64,000 bases of DNA, from assembly GCF_002811475.1 (NCBI RefSeq), contig NZ_NPDL01000006.1, positions 1-64,000 on the forward strand. The letters are read 5' to 3'. Under the pieces are notes generated by a model that was given only the letters and a program-made list of their open reading frames with translations, made no database searches and had not been told where the DNA came from. The stretch is from Leptospira hartskeerlii. GTDB taxonomy: Bacteria; Spirochaetota; Leptospiria; Leptospirales; Leptospiraceae. The position numbers and the translations under genes were made by a program. Position 1 is the first letter of the stretch, and each line of letters opens with the position of its first letter. Below are positions 49,440 through 58,139 of this stretch, piece by piece.

Positions 49440-51043
49440 GCAAATACAAATGGTTTGTTGCCGGGGACCTAGATGGATTCTTCGGCCTGATGATCGATAA
49501 CCTCATCCAAATTTTGGTTCTGGTAGCTTTGTGTATTGGCTTTTGCGGAATGCCTCAGGATTTTGTATTCAGAGTCGTAATTCCAGGAGCTGCAATTTCT
49601 CTCTTAGTCGGAAATCTTTTCTACGCTTGGCAGGCAAGACAACTCTCACTTGCAGAAAACAGAAGTGATGTAACCGCATTGCCTTATGGGATCAATACTG
49701 TTTCCTTATTCGCATTTGTATTTTTTGTAATGTTCCCTGTATATCAAAAGACAAATAGTTATAAGGCGGCTTGGTCTATCGGACTTCTCGCAAGCTTTGT
49801 ATCCGGTCTCATCGAATTCTTTGGGGCATTTGTTGCCGAAAAGATCCGCAAAGCAACCCCAAGAGCGGCACTTCTATCTGCACTCGCAGGGATCGCACTT
49901 ACATTTATCTCCATGGACTTTTTAGTCCGTACATTCTTAAATCCGTTAGTTGCATTTGTCCCATTCGGAATTATACTTTTACAATATTTCGGAAGAGTTG
50001 TTTTTCCATTTAAGATCCCAGGTGGACTCATTTCAGTAATCGTAGGAACCTTACTTGCATGGTATCTTCCTCATATCACTGGAAAACAAATGATGGATGG
50101 AGCTGCATTACACTCCTCTATTGATTTTGGATTTAATTTCCCAGTATGGAGCGGCCTGGATCTATTCGATGCTTGGAGCCAAATCGGAATTAGAGAATAT
50201 CTATCCGTGATCTTACCAATGGGAATTTTTAACGTAATCGGTTCATTACAGAATATTGAATCTGCAGAAGCAGCCGGAGATAAATATAACACCAGAAATT
50301 CTCTAATGATGAACGGTGTAGGAACAATTATAGGTTCTTTATTCGGATCTCCTTTCCCAACTACAATTTATATCGGTCATCCGGGTTGGAAGGCGCTCGG
50401 AGCTAGATCAGGTTACTCAAGTCTAAACGGGATTTTCATGACTCTAATCGCATTTTTTGGTTTAGTCAGTTTTGTATGTGCTCTCATTCCTGTAGAAGCG
50501 GGAATGGCAATCGTACTTTGGATCGGGATTGTGATCGGTGCACAAGCATTCGAAGCGACTCCTACTAGACATGCACCTGCAGTTGTGCTTGGACTTCTCC
50601 CTGCTCTTGCCGGTTGGGGAGTTTTGATGATCCAGAGCGCATTCAATTATGCGGCTCCAATTCTTGCAAAAGCGGTAGAAGGAACAGAGGCAGCTTCTAA
50701 AACCCAGAATATCTGGCTTTCCACAGTTCCGCTGGATCAACCTATTTTCCCATATTCTCTTGGTGGACTTTTGAGTTTATCTCAAGGATTTTTACTTTCC
50801 TCTATGGTTTGGGCAGCGATCGCAACATTTGTGATCGATAGAGATTTCAAGAAGGCGATCATTGCCAGTTTAATAGGTGCATTTCTGGCCGGAACAGGAT
50901 TTATACATTCTTATTCACTAGCTGGGAACGCAATTTTGAACTCTTTTCAGCTAAACTTGGGTCCATTTGTTTGGGCATATTTGTTACTTGCGGGACTTTT
51001 TCTTTTAGCTTCTTTCTTAAAGAAGGAACCAAGAGCGGTCTAA
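49436..51043 (+). CDS. NCS2-family xanthine/uracil-type permease
   Basis: 535 residues with about 12-14 membrane helices. The start YKWFVAGDLDGFFGLMIDNLIQILVLVALC and the motifs LAENRSDVTALPYGINTVSLFAF (about 68-90), and GSLFGSPFPTTIYIGHPGWKALGARSGYSSLNG (about 300-332) are those of NCS2/AzgA-like proteins. Purine or related base uptake is the family role; substrate not determined. It overlaps the SspB-like gene by 4 bp (ATGA). Normal length. Confidence 0.85.
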   Translation: MSKYKWFVAGDLDGFFGLMIDNLIQILVLVALCIGFCGMPQDFVFRVVIPGAAISLLVGNLFYAWQARQLSLAENRSDVTALPYGINTVSLFAFVFFVMFPVYQKTNSYKAAWSIGLLASFVSGLIEFFGAFVAEKIRKATPRAALLSALAGIALTFISMDFLVRTFLNPLVAFVPFGIILLQYFGRVVFPFKIPGGLISVIVGTLLAWYLPHITGKQMMDGAALHSSIDFGFNFPVWSGLDLFDAWSQIGIREYLSVILPMGIFNVIGSLQNIESAEAAGDKYNTRNSLMMNGVGTIIGSLFGSPFPTTIYIGHPGWKALGARSGYSSLNGIFMTLIAFFGLVSFVCALIPVEAGMAIVLWIGIVIGAQAFEATPTRHAPAVVLGLLPALAGWGVLMIQSAFNYAAPILAKAVEGTEAASKTQNIWLSTVPLDQPIFPYSLGGLLSLSQGFLLSSMVWAAIATFVIDRDFKKAIIASLIGAFLAGTGFIHSYSLAGNAILNSFQLNLGPFVWAYLLLAGLFLLASFLKKEPRAV

Positions 51044-51123
51044 TCATTACCGGAATTTAGAAGACCGGCGGGCACGGAGTTACCGAGGCCTAAAAAACTT
51101 CTAAAAAGGAGAACTGTTCGCCT

Positions 51124-52035
51124 ATGGCGCTTTTTCGCAGATTTGGATTATTCGCGCTTACCAATATCGCGGTAATCTTCACGATCGGATTATTACTCAA
51201 ACTTTCGGGATTGGATGTATATTTAGCCAGATCCGGAGTACCTTACGCAACTACCCTCTTGTTCGCAACGATCTGGGGTATGGGAGGAGCATTCATTTCT
51301 TTGCTGCTTTCCAAGTTTATGGTAAAGGCCTCCATGGGAGTCCAAGTTATCGATCCGAGAAACGCATCCGGATGGCAAAGAGATCTTTTAACTAGAGTGC
51401 AAAGATTGGCTCAAGGTGCAGGACTACCTATGCCTGAAGTCGGATATTACGAATCACCAGAGATCAACGCATTTGCTACAGGCCCTAGTAGAAATAGCGC
51501 ATTAGTCGCCGTATCTACCGGACTTTTGAACGGAATGGATAGCGAAGAGTTAGATGGAGTTTTAGGACACGAACTTTCTCACGTAGCCAATGGAGACATG
51601 GTAACCATGACATTGGTACAGGGAGTAATCAACTCATTCGTGATTTTCTTCTCTTGGATCGTAAGTAAAGTCATCGTTTCTCAATTGAATCGTAACGATG
51701 ATAGAGGATCCAGTGGTGGATTTTTTATGGAGTTCATGATCAGACAACTTCTTATGGTGGTCTTCGGACTTTTAGGATCCATAGTAGTTGCTTATGTTTC
51801 TAGAGCCAGAGAGTTCCGTGCTGATGCAGGCGGAGCAAAATTGGCTGGAAGATCTAGCATGATCTCTGCTTTAGAAAGATTAAAACTAGCTTTCACAAGA
51901 GATCCGATCGATCAAAGAGGAGAAACAATCGCCGCTTTGAAAATTTCCAATAGAGCCGGAGGACTTGCTTCCTTATTTGCAACCCACCCTCCTCTAGAAG
52001 AAAGAATTGCTGCTCTTAGAGCAAAAGCATACTAA
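51124..52035 (+). CDS. htpX: Membrane protease HtpX
   Basis: 303 residues. Two N-terminal helices, then PRNASGWQRDLLTRVQRLAQGAGLPMPEVGYYESPEINAFATGPSRNSALVAVSTGLL (about 76-135), and the zinc site HELSHVANGD (His-Glu-x2-His, about 149-158). A third conserved segment is REFRADAGGAKLAGR with the Glu ligand (about 231-245). It degrades damaged membrane proteins. Complete and of typical length. GGAG-like AAAGGAG lies upstream. Confidence 0.95.
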   Translation: MALFRRFGLFALTNIAVIFTIGLLLKLSGLDVYLARSGVPYATTLLFATIWGMGGAFISLLLSKFMVKASMGVQVIDPRNASGWQRDLLTRVQRLAQGAGLPMPEVGYYESPEINAFATGPSRNSALVAVSTGLLNGMDSEELDGVLGHELSHVANGDMVTMTLVQGVINSFVIFFSWIVSKVIVSQLNRNDDRGSSGGFFMEFMIRQLLMVVFGLLGSIVVAYVSRAREFRADAGGAKLAGRSSMISALERLKLAFTRDPIDQRGETIAALKISNRAGGLASLFATHPPLEERIAALRAKAY

Positions 52036-52133
52036 CCTAAATTCGCGGCCTTCTTTTCTGGAGGCCGCTCTTATTCCCATTGAAAAAAGAATTGTTTGTT
52101 CCTTTCCCGAAAGTGGAATTGGACTTCGAGCCC

Positions 52134-52667
52134 ATGTCCATAGTTAAAAGCAAAATTCGCACGATCCCGGATTATCCCCGCAAAGGAATCCTATTCAGAG
52201 ACATCACTTCCCTATTATTAGATCCGGAAGGTTTAGCTCTTACCATAGGAACTTTCGTGGACCGGTACACCGGCAAAGGAATCACTAAAGTCGCCGGAAT
52301 CGAAGCCAGAGGTTTTATCATTGGTGCACCTCTTGCGTTCCAACTTGGAGTCGGATTTATTCCGATCCGTAAAAAAGGAAAACTCCCTTCCGAAACCGTT
52401 TCCCAAGAATACGATCTAGAATACGGAAAAGATGTGATCGAAATACATAAAGATTCCGTATTTCCGGGAGATAGGATCCTACTTATGGATGATCTGATCG
52501 CAACAGGCGGGACAATGATCGCTGCAGTACAGTTATTACAAAAACTAGGAGCAGAAGTTCCGGAAGTAGGAGTTATCATCGATCTTCCTGATCTGGGCGG
52601 AGCTACAAAATTAAACAAAGACTTAGGTGTAAACGTATTCTCTATTTGTGAATTCGAAGGACATTAA
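52134..52667 (+). CDS. apt: Adenine phosphoribosyltransferase
   Basis: 177 residues from the ATG at 52134; a TTG at 52080 would add 18 residues not usual for Apt. The start [24 protein letters not shown], then [31 protein letters not shown], and the PRPP motif [18 protein letters not shown] (about 121-138) are diagnostic. It salvages adenine to AMP. The HtrA gene starts 8 bp after its stop, on the same strand. Confidence 0.94.
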   Translation: MSIVKSKIRTIPDYPRKGILFRDITSLLLDPEGLALTIGTFVDRYTGKGITKVAGIEARGFIIGAPLAFQLGVGFIPIRKKGKLPSETVSQEYDLEYGKDVIEIHKDSVFPGDRILLMDDLIATGGTMIAAVQLLQKLGAEVPEVGVIIDLPDLGGATKLNKDLGVNVFSICEFEGH

Positions 52668-52674
52668 GAATCTT

Positions 52675-54135
52675 ATGCAGATCCTGAAATCCGGTCTGAT
52701 CTTACTAGCATTCTCCATTCATTTTCCTCTCTTCTCGGAAGAAAGAAGCGATTTCGATCATGTGCGAAAAGCAGTCGTGCAGATCAAGGTCTATTCCCAA
52801 GCATTCAGCGCATTTACCCCTTGGGCTACTGACGGAGTTCGTGCAAGTTCAGGCACCGGATTCCTGATCGGTAATAAAAGAATATTAACAAATGCTCATG
52901 TAATCTCAAACGCAAAGTACGTTCAGGTACAGAGATACAACCAGACAGAATGGTACAGGGTTAAGATCCTACATGTAGCACACGATTGCGACTTAGCGGT
53001 TTTAGAAGCGGAAGATCCGGAATTTTACAAGGATTCCACAGATTTAAGCCTGGGAGAAATCCCTGAACTGAATTCTTCCCTCATCGTTGTAGGATATCCT
53101 ATCGGAGGAAATAAGGTCTCGGTAACCAGAGGGATCGTTTCCAGAAAAGAACAATCCAAATACGAGCATTCTTCCGTAGACAGTCACTTGGTATTGCAAG
53201 TAGATGCTGCGATCAACCCGGGGAATTCCGGAGGACCCGCCATCCAAAATAATAAGGTGGTGGGAGTCGCTTTCCAAGTCGCAACCAAAGGGGAGAATAT
53301 AGGCTACCTGATCCCTACCAAAGTGATCCACCATTTTCTGAAAGATATAGAAGACGGAAGATACGACGGTTACGTGGAACTTGGGATCGGAACATTCAAT
53401 TCTTTTAATACTTCTCTCAGGAAAGCCAAAGGTATCCCGGACGGTTTAGAAGGTGTATTTGTAACTAGGATACTTCCAAACGGTTCCGCTGATGGTTATC
53501 TGAAAGAGGGAGATTATCTGACCGAGATAGACGGTCTTACAATCGGAAGAAATGGGACCATTACCTTGGACAAGGACGCTAGGGTAGATTTTACGGAAAC
53601 AGTAGATGATAAATATTCCGGAGAGCCGATCCGATTTAAGGTATTCCGTAACGGCAAACTGATCGATGTGGAATTCAAAGCCAAAAGAATGCCTGATTTC
53701 GATTTTATGAGAAACAGGTACGATACACCGTTTGATTATTCCATGATCGGTGGATTATTATTCCAAGAAATGTCTAGAGATCTTCTGGGAGCTTGGAGTA
53801 GAAGTGGTAGCACTTCCGGCGGCAGCCAGTTCTTATACAGATACGATTATTTTATAGAAGATGGAATAGGCAGGACCAAAAAAGCGGATGTGGTTCTATA
53901 CAGAAAATTGGCTCATCCGGTAAATTCATCTTCCGATTATTTCCTGAATCTGGTTTTAGAATCAGTCAACGGAGAAGCGATCAATAGTTTGGCAGACCTG
54001 AAAAGAATTATCTCCGAATCCAAGTCTAAATTCTTAAAATTAAAATTTCTGAATATTGATCTTCCATTGATCTTGGATCGAGAGGAAACCCAAAAGGCGG
54101 ATTCCCAGATCAGAAGCACCTACGGTTTGGAGTAA
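52675..54135 (+). CDS. HtrA/Deg-type serine protease with PDZ domain
   Basis: 486 residues from the ATG at 52675. The signal peptide (SGLILLAFSIHFPLFSEE) predicts export. The triad is complete: H75 in TNAHV, D106 in CDLAVLE and S185 in NPGNSGGPAI. It lacks a classic DegQ-like L1 loop. A PDZ-like part follows (GVFVTRILPNGSADGYLKEGDYLTEIDG, about 262-290), and a C-terminal extension (about 340-486) of another domain. Periplasmic quality-control protease by family. In tandem with a catalytically dead copy. Confidence 0.9.
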   Translation: MQILKSGLILLAFSIHFPLFSEERSDFDHVRKAVVQIKVYSQAFSAFTPWATDGVRASSGTGFLIGNKRILTNAHVISNAKYVQVQRYNQTEWYRVKILHVAHDCDLAVLEAEDPEFYKDSTDLSLGEIPELNSSLIVVGYPIGGNKVSVTRGIVSRKEQSKYEHSSVDSHLVLQVDAAINPGNSGGPAIQNNKVVGVAFQVATKGENIGYLIPTKVIHHFLKDIEDGRYDGYVELGIGTFNSFNTSLRKAKGIPDGLEGVFVTRILPNGSADGYLKEGDYLTEIDGLTIGRNGTITLDKDARVDFTETVDDKYSGEPIRFKVFRNGKLIDVEFKAKRMPDFDFMRNRYDTPFDYSMIGGLLFQEMSRDLLGAWSRSGSTSGGSQFLYRYDYFIEDGIGRTKKADVVLYRKLAHPVNSSSDYFLNLVLESVNGEAINSLADLKRIISESKSKFLKLKFLNIDLPLILDREETQKADSQIRSTYGLE

Positions 54136-54138
54136 TAC

Positions 54139-55665
54139 GTGAAATCCAAGATCCTTCTAATCATCCTAAGCATTTGTGTTTTCAGTTCCGGATTATCCGC
54201 TAAAAAGCCAAAGTCTTCCTCTAAGACCGTTCCAAATGGAGTCGCGTCCCAAGCAAAAGTGGAAGAAGAATACAAAAAGAGTATAGTACAAATAAAGATC
54301 TCCTACCAAGAACCTGACTATTTCAATCCTTGGAAAAAGAAAAATCCAAAGGTAAGAAGAGGTGTAGGAATCGTCGTCCCTGGCGAAAAGATCTTACTCC
54401 CTGCTCATCTACTTACCCACTCCACGTTAATAGAAGTTAAAAAACATTCTTCTTATGCGGAGACAAAGGCAACTGTAGCGAGACAAGATCCGGAATCCGA
54501 CCTAGCATTATTAAAAATAGAAGAAGAGAACTTCTTCAAAGATCTGATCCCTTTTGAATTCCAAAAAGAGATAGATTATCCTAGACAGGTTTCCATCTAC
54601 CAATTGGACAATTCAGGTTCTATCCAATCCGCTTCCGGCGCTTTGATCAGTATGGATCTGGATCAATATCCCCAAGGAATGGTAGAACTTCCTGTATTGG
54701 ATGTGAACTCTACTGAAACATTAAACGGTAACGGAGAAGTTCTATTAGAAAAAGGAAAAGTAAGCGGAATACTTTTCGACTTCTCCGGAGATAAAAACTC
54801 AGGCAGAGCAATTCCTTCTTTTTTGATTAGCAAATTTTTGGGAGATTTTGGTAAAACTGAGATCCCTTTTAAAGGTTTTCGTTATAGACCGATCATGGAC
54901 AAGGCCACTAAGGATTATTATTCCCTCAAAACAAAAGACCAAGGCATCTTGGTAGCGGAAATCTTACCTGATAGTTCCGCGGATGGAATATTAAAGATCG
55001 GTGATGTGGTACTTGAATTCGGCGGCAAAAAGATTGATTCGAAAGGATATTTCCAACATCCAAAATACGGCAAACAGGTTCTATCTTATATAGCTCATTT
55101 GGGAGACGAATTCGGGTACCAAATCGGAAAACAAATCCCAGTCAAAATCATCCGATCCGGCAAAGAAGAAGAAGTCCGACTCACTTTAAAACCATTTCCT
55201 TATTCTTCTATTCGAATTCCCCATAGAAATCTTGGATCAAAATCCGAATACTATTTCGATGGTGGCTTCTTATTTGTAGAACTTTCAGAAGGTTATCTTT
55301 TGGAATGGGGAAAAGATTGGAGATCTAAAGTAGATCGCAAACTTCTATACACTTTCGATTATCATAAGTTCAGCACAGGCGACAAAAAAGAAGGTAAATT
55401 CGTATTACTTTCTCAAGTGATTCCGGATGAATCCAATCAGGGTTATCATGAAGTTTCCGGAAGACTAGTAGATCAAGTAAACGGAAAACCAGTTCGATCT
55501 ATCCAAGACATTTCCAATGAAGTGAAATCTTCCAAGTCTAGATATATTACAATTTTATTAGATGATGGAACGGATATTGTTTTGGATAAGGAAAGTCTAA
55601 TAGCTGCCAACCAAAGGATCCAAAAAGAATATAGGATCCCTAAGTCCTCAATGGGTCCTCGCTAA
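54139..55665 (+). CDS. HtrA-like protein lacking the catalytic serine
   Basis: 508 residues, starting with GTG 3 bp after the HtrA stop. It aligns end to end with its neighbour (KKSIVQIKISYQEPDYFNPWKKK; ILVAEILPDSSADGILKIGDVVLEFGG). H90 (LPAHLL) and D121 (ESDLALLKI) are retained. The serine loop reads L196-N-G-N-G-E in place of NPGNSGGP, so the nucleophile is missing and the protein should be inactive as a protease. A substrate-binding or regulatory partner of the first HtrA is the simplest idea. Confidence 0.85.
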   Translation: MKSKILLIILSICVFSSGLSAKKPKSSSKTVPNGVASQAKVEEEYKKSIVQIKISYQEPDYFNPWKKKNPKVRRGVGIVVPGEKILLPAHLLTHSTLIEVKKHSSYAETKATVARQDPESDLALLKIEEENFFKDLIPFEFQKEIDYPRQVSIYQLDNSGSIQSASGALISMDLDQYPQGMVELPVLDVNSTETLNGNGEVLLEKGKVSGILFDFSGDKNSGRAIPSFLISKFLGDFGKTEIPFKGFRYRPIMDKATKDYYSLKTKDQGILVAEILPDSSADGILKIGDVVLEFGGKKIDSKGYFQHPKYGKQVLSYIAHLGDEFGYQIGKQIPVKIIRSGKEEEVRLTLKPFPYSSIRIPHRNLGSKSEYYFDGGFLFVELSEGYLLEWGKDWRSKVDRKLLYTFDYHKFSTGDKKEGKFVLLSQVIPDESNQGYHEVSGRLVDQVNGKPVRSIQDISNEVKSSKSRYITILLDDGTDIVLDKESLIAANQRIQKEYRIPKSSMGPR

Positions 55666-55955
55666 AAGGGAACGTTTCTTCTTTTTTACAAACGTTCGTA
55701 CGAAAAAAGCCCAAAACCAGGGTTCTTCGGAAAGAATTTCCATTTAGTCCAGGTCTAATTCTATAGGAATGAAAGTTTGGAGTGGTTCTACTGAATTCTC
55801 TCGTTTTAAAATGGAGATTCTTGCAAATCAAACCTAAACTTCCGCCAGATCGGCAGCCAATATGAGTTTTTCTCCCAAAATTCTTTAGGGTTTTTTCTTT
55901 GCCCGTGAGTTGGGTTCGAAAATATGGCAGGTATAGCCGATAAGAGAGGGTTCTT

Positions 55956-56309
55956 ATGAAACGGACCGAATTGGAGAGACGAGAAAGAGATCTCCGCAAA
56001 GCGCAAAAAAAACAAGAGGCCCTAGATAAACGCGGAGGCGGAAACGGAGTCGGCGATTTTATCGATCAGCTTTCCGGACTATTCCGTTACGACGCTACTG
56101 AGATCTTTAATACAAAAGACGATATCAATATTCTGGAAGTTTTGGAAGAGATGCAAATGATCCTTCCACAGAAAAAATGGGACGATGTTCTTAAAAAAGC
56201 GATTAAGAAAACTGGCGTTCTAGAAAAAGACAGAGCCTATAAAGAACTCCTAGAACTTTTAAGCGTAGAAGAAGAGAACGAGGACGAAGAAGAAGAAGTA
56301 GGCGTTTAA
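55956..56309 (+). CDS. Small acidic-tailed hypothetical protein
   Basis: 117 residues, no membrane segment. Charged helix MKRTELERRERDLRKAQKKQEALDKR, then GGGNGVGDFIDQLSGLFRYDATEIFNTKDDINILEVLEEMQMILP and an acidic tail (EEENEDEEEEVGV). GGTTCTT precedes the ATG weakly. Leptospira-type; I do not recognise a family. Its stop lies inside a hairpin (56295-56320). Confidence 0.75.
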   Translation: MKRTELERRERDLRKAQKKQEALDKRGGGNGVGDFIDQLSGLFRYDATEIFNTKDDINILEVLEEMQMILPQKKWDDVLKKAIKKTGVLEKDRAYKELLELLSVEEENEDEEEEVGV

Positions 56310-56320
56310 TCGCCTACTTC
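56295..56320. terminator. Hairpin across a stop codon
   Basis: GAAGTAGGCG (56295-56304) and CGCCTACTTC (56311-56320) have a six-base loop TTTAAT that contains the stop codon TAA (56307-56309). The convergent gene ends at 56334. Likely a bidirectional terminator, though T-tracts are missing. Confidence 0.6.
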
Positions 56321-56333
56321 CCCGAGAAAGATC

Positions 56334-56591
56334 TTAATGTCTTCTTGGTTTGTTGAAAGTCTGTGGTTTAGCAATATCGATATTCAAAGTTCTACCTTTG
56401 AACTCAGTTCCGTTTAGACTATTCTTCGCGTTTTCGGCTTGCTCTTCGCTAGCCATTTCTACGAATCCGAATCCTTTACCTTCAATTACTTTTGCATAAG
56501 CTACTTCTCCGTAGTTGGAGAACAGGTCACTGATTTCCTGCTGGCGAACGGAGTAATTAAGATTTCCTACAAAGAGTTTGCGATTCTGCAT
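56334..56591 (-). CDS. RRM-domain RNA-binding protein
   Basis: 85 residues from the ATG at 56591, preceded by GAGGA. RNP2 is LFVGNL and RNP1 is GKGFGFVEM. The remaining RRM (about 3-78) is normal. The tail KPQTFNKPRRH is short and basic, unlike the longer Arg-rich tail of the paralogue at 11375-11677. This version may act as a cold-shock or general mRNA-binding factor. Confidence 0.9.
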   Translation of the reverse strand: MQNRKLFVGNLNYSVRQQEISDLFSNYGEVAYAKVIEGKGFGFVEMASEEQAENAKNSLNGTEFKGRTLNIDIAKPQTFNKPRRH

Positions 56592-56900
56592 GCTTTCCTC
56601 GAACAAAAAATTTAGGTAGCTTCCGACTCGCAAACGGGAGACCAATTCGCCTTCCATAAGACCGTAACACTCTTTAAGAACAGCGGGATTGATTTGAATG
56701 ATGGTAAAATCGTAGATAGCAGGGTTTCTAAGAGAAGCAAAGCTCGGATTTCACCGATCTGATTACAATGACACGTGCGGATTTCTGAACAGCGGACCTA
56801 CAATAACGGCCATTATAATTCTTTTATAAGAAGAATCAAGTCTAAGAAAATTTTTGCAGACTTGTTTGCAAAAAAACAAGGATATGAATCAGGGTCGTAA
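56592..56900. other. Gene-free gap
   Basis: 309 bp between two minus-strand genes. It carries the promoter region of the RRM gene. A small inverted repeat ATTCTT-7-AAGAAT lies at about 56818-56837. No open frame of note. Confidence 0.4.
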
Positions 56901-58139
56901 TTACCAGATCAAGTGACGTAAAACTTTAGAAACGAATGCCAATTTTATTAAAAACGAAACTAGAATAATGCCTGTTAGGACCCAATAGGTTCCGCTTGGA
57001 ATCGTATCGTCTTCTTTTTCCCAAAGAATTAATAAAGGAAGGCTGAATGTAAACATTCTCGAAACATTCTCATAGGTAGCCCAATAGAGAATATAACCTC
57101 CCGCATACGCGGTTAATAAAAGAATTCCAAAGCCAATCCTAAATACCAGGCCCTTTTTCCAATCACCTCTGAATAGCAGATAGGTCCCGGATAAAAGAAG
57201 AAGTACCAAAGGTAATCTGGAGAATTTTTTGACCAATAGGATAAGATTTAGATCCCCTGAAACTATAGCCTGTTGGAGTTCCCCGAAATATCCTAAAAGT
57301 CCTCCGAATGGATCAAAAAAATGGCCTAAACTTCCCGGGGTCCATTCCGGGAATTGTGTCCTTAGATAAATGCTCCAAGCCCCAGGAAGGAGTAAAGAAG
57401 AAGCCACCCAGATACTTTTTCTATATTCCTTTTGAAACAATGTCATTAGTCCCAAAGGGAAAAATAAAAAGATTGCCTGTTCTTTTGTGAGTATTGCGAG
57501 ACCGGCAAATAAGGAGAAGATTATAAACCTTTTTCTAATATAAGACCAGTATGCTAAGATACTTAGGCCCATCATCACCGTGTCGGATACAAGTAAGATA
57601 TAACTCCCCAGAGCAAATGGAGAAAGTAAATAGAATGCGCTTAAATACTTTTTAGGATCCGGTAATAAGTCTCGGATAGCAAGGTAAGAAAGGTAGAAGA
57701 TCCCCAAATTCAGAATGTACATCCCGAAGATGGTCGCATTCATCCCGAACCAACCGAATGGAGAAACTAAAAGCGGATAACCTATTCGGGGCGCTCTGAA
57801 ACTGGTCTCGAAACCATTCGGCCAATCCAAGCTAAAGCCGGATAACATTCTAGAATAATAATAAAAGATCTGCCCGTCATAACCAGCACCGAGATTCCCC
57901 TCCTCTCCTAAGAAAACGATTGCACCCGGAGGAGTTTGCTCTTTGTTTTGGTCGGCGAATTCTTTACCGAAATTTATTTGCGAACTCGGGCTCCAAGAGT
58001 ATTTCTTCCAAACGCAAAAAGAGGAAAAGGAATACAAAATGATAAAAATAACGGTAACTAGTTTAGGATTTCCTAAAACATTGATCCACTCTGACTTAAG
58101 TTTCTCATTCTGAAAAATTTTAGAAATGAATTCGAACAT
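56901..58139 (-). CDS. GT-C-like multi-helix glycosyltransferase/mannosyltransferase candidate
   Basis: 412 residues with about ten helices. After the first helix a periplasmic loop carries GYDGQIFYYYSRML (about 90-103), a motif of GT-C-fold membrane transferases, with an Asp that acts as catalytic base in the family. The rest is ordinary GT-C-like helix arrangement (FRAPRIGYPLLVSPFGW, TKEQAIFLFFPLGLM). The donor would be a polyprenyl-linked sugar. Its start directly follows the stop of the SGNH gene. Confidence 0.7.
   Translation of the reverse strand: MFEFISKIFQNEKLKSEWINVLGNPKLVTVIFIILYSFSSFCVWKKYSWSPSSQINFGKEFADQNKEQTPPGAIVFLGEEGNLGAGYDGQIFYYYSRMLSGFSLDWPNGFETSFRAPRIGYPLLVSPFGWFGMNATIFGMYILNLGIFYLSYLAIRDLLPDPKKYLSAFYLLSPFALGSYILLVSDTVMMGLSILAYWSYIRKRFIIFSLFAGLAILTKEQAIFLFFPLGLMTLFQKEYRKSIWVASSLLLPGAWSIYLRTQFPEWTPGSLGHFFDPFGGLLGYFGELQQAIVSGDLNLILLVKKFSRLPLVLLLLSGTYLLFRGDWKKGLVFRIGFGILLLTAYAGGYILYWATYENVSRMFTFSLPLLILWEKEDDTIPSGTYWVLTGIILVSFLIKLAFVSKVLRHLIW

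Noticed and set aside
55670..55697. GAACGTTT...AAACGTTC inverted repeat after the second HtrA gene as terminator
   Set aside because: The 8-bp stem is weak and not followed by a T-run; the T-run lies in its loop. Recorded only as a note.
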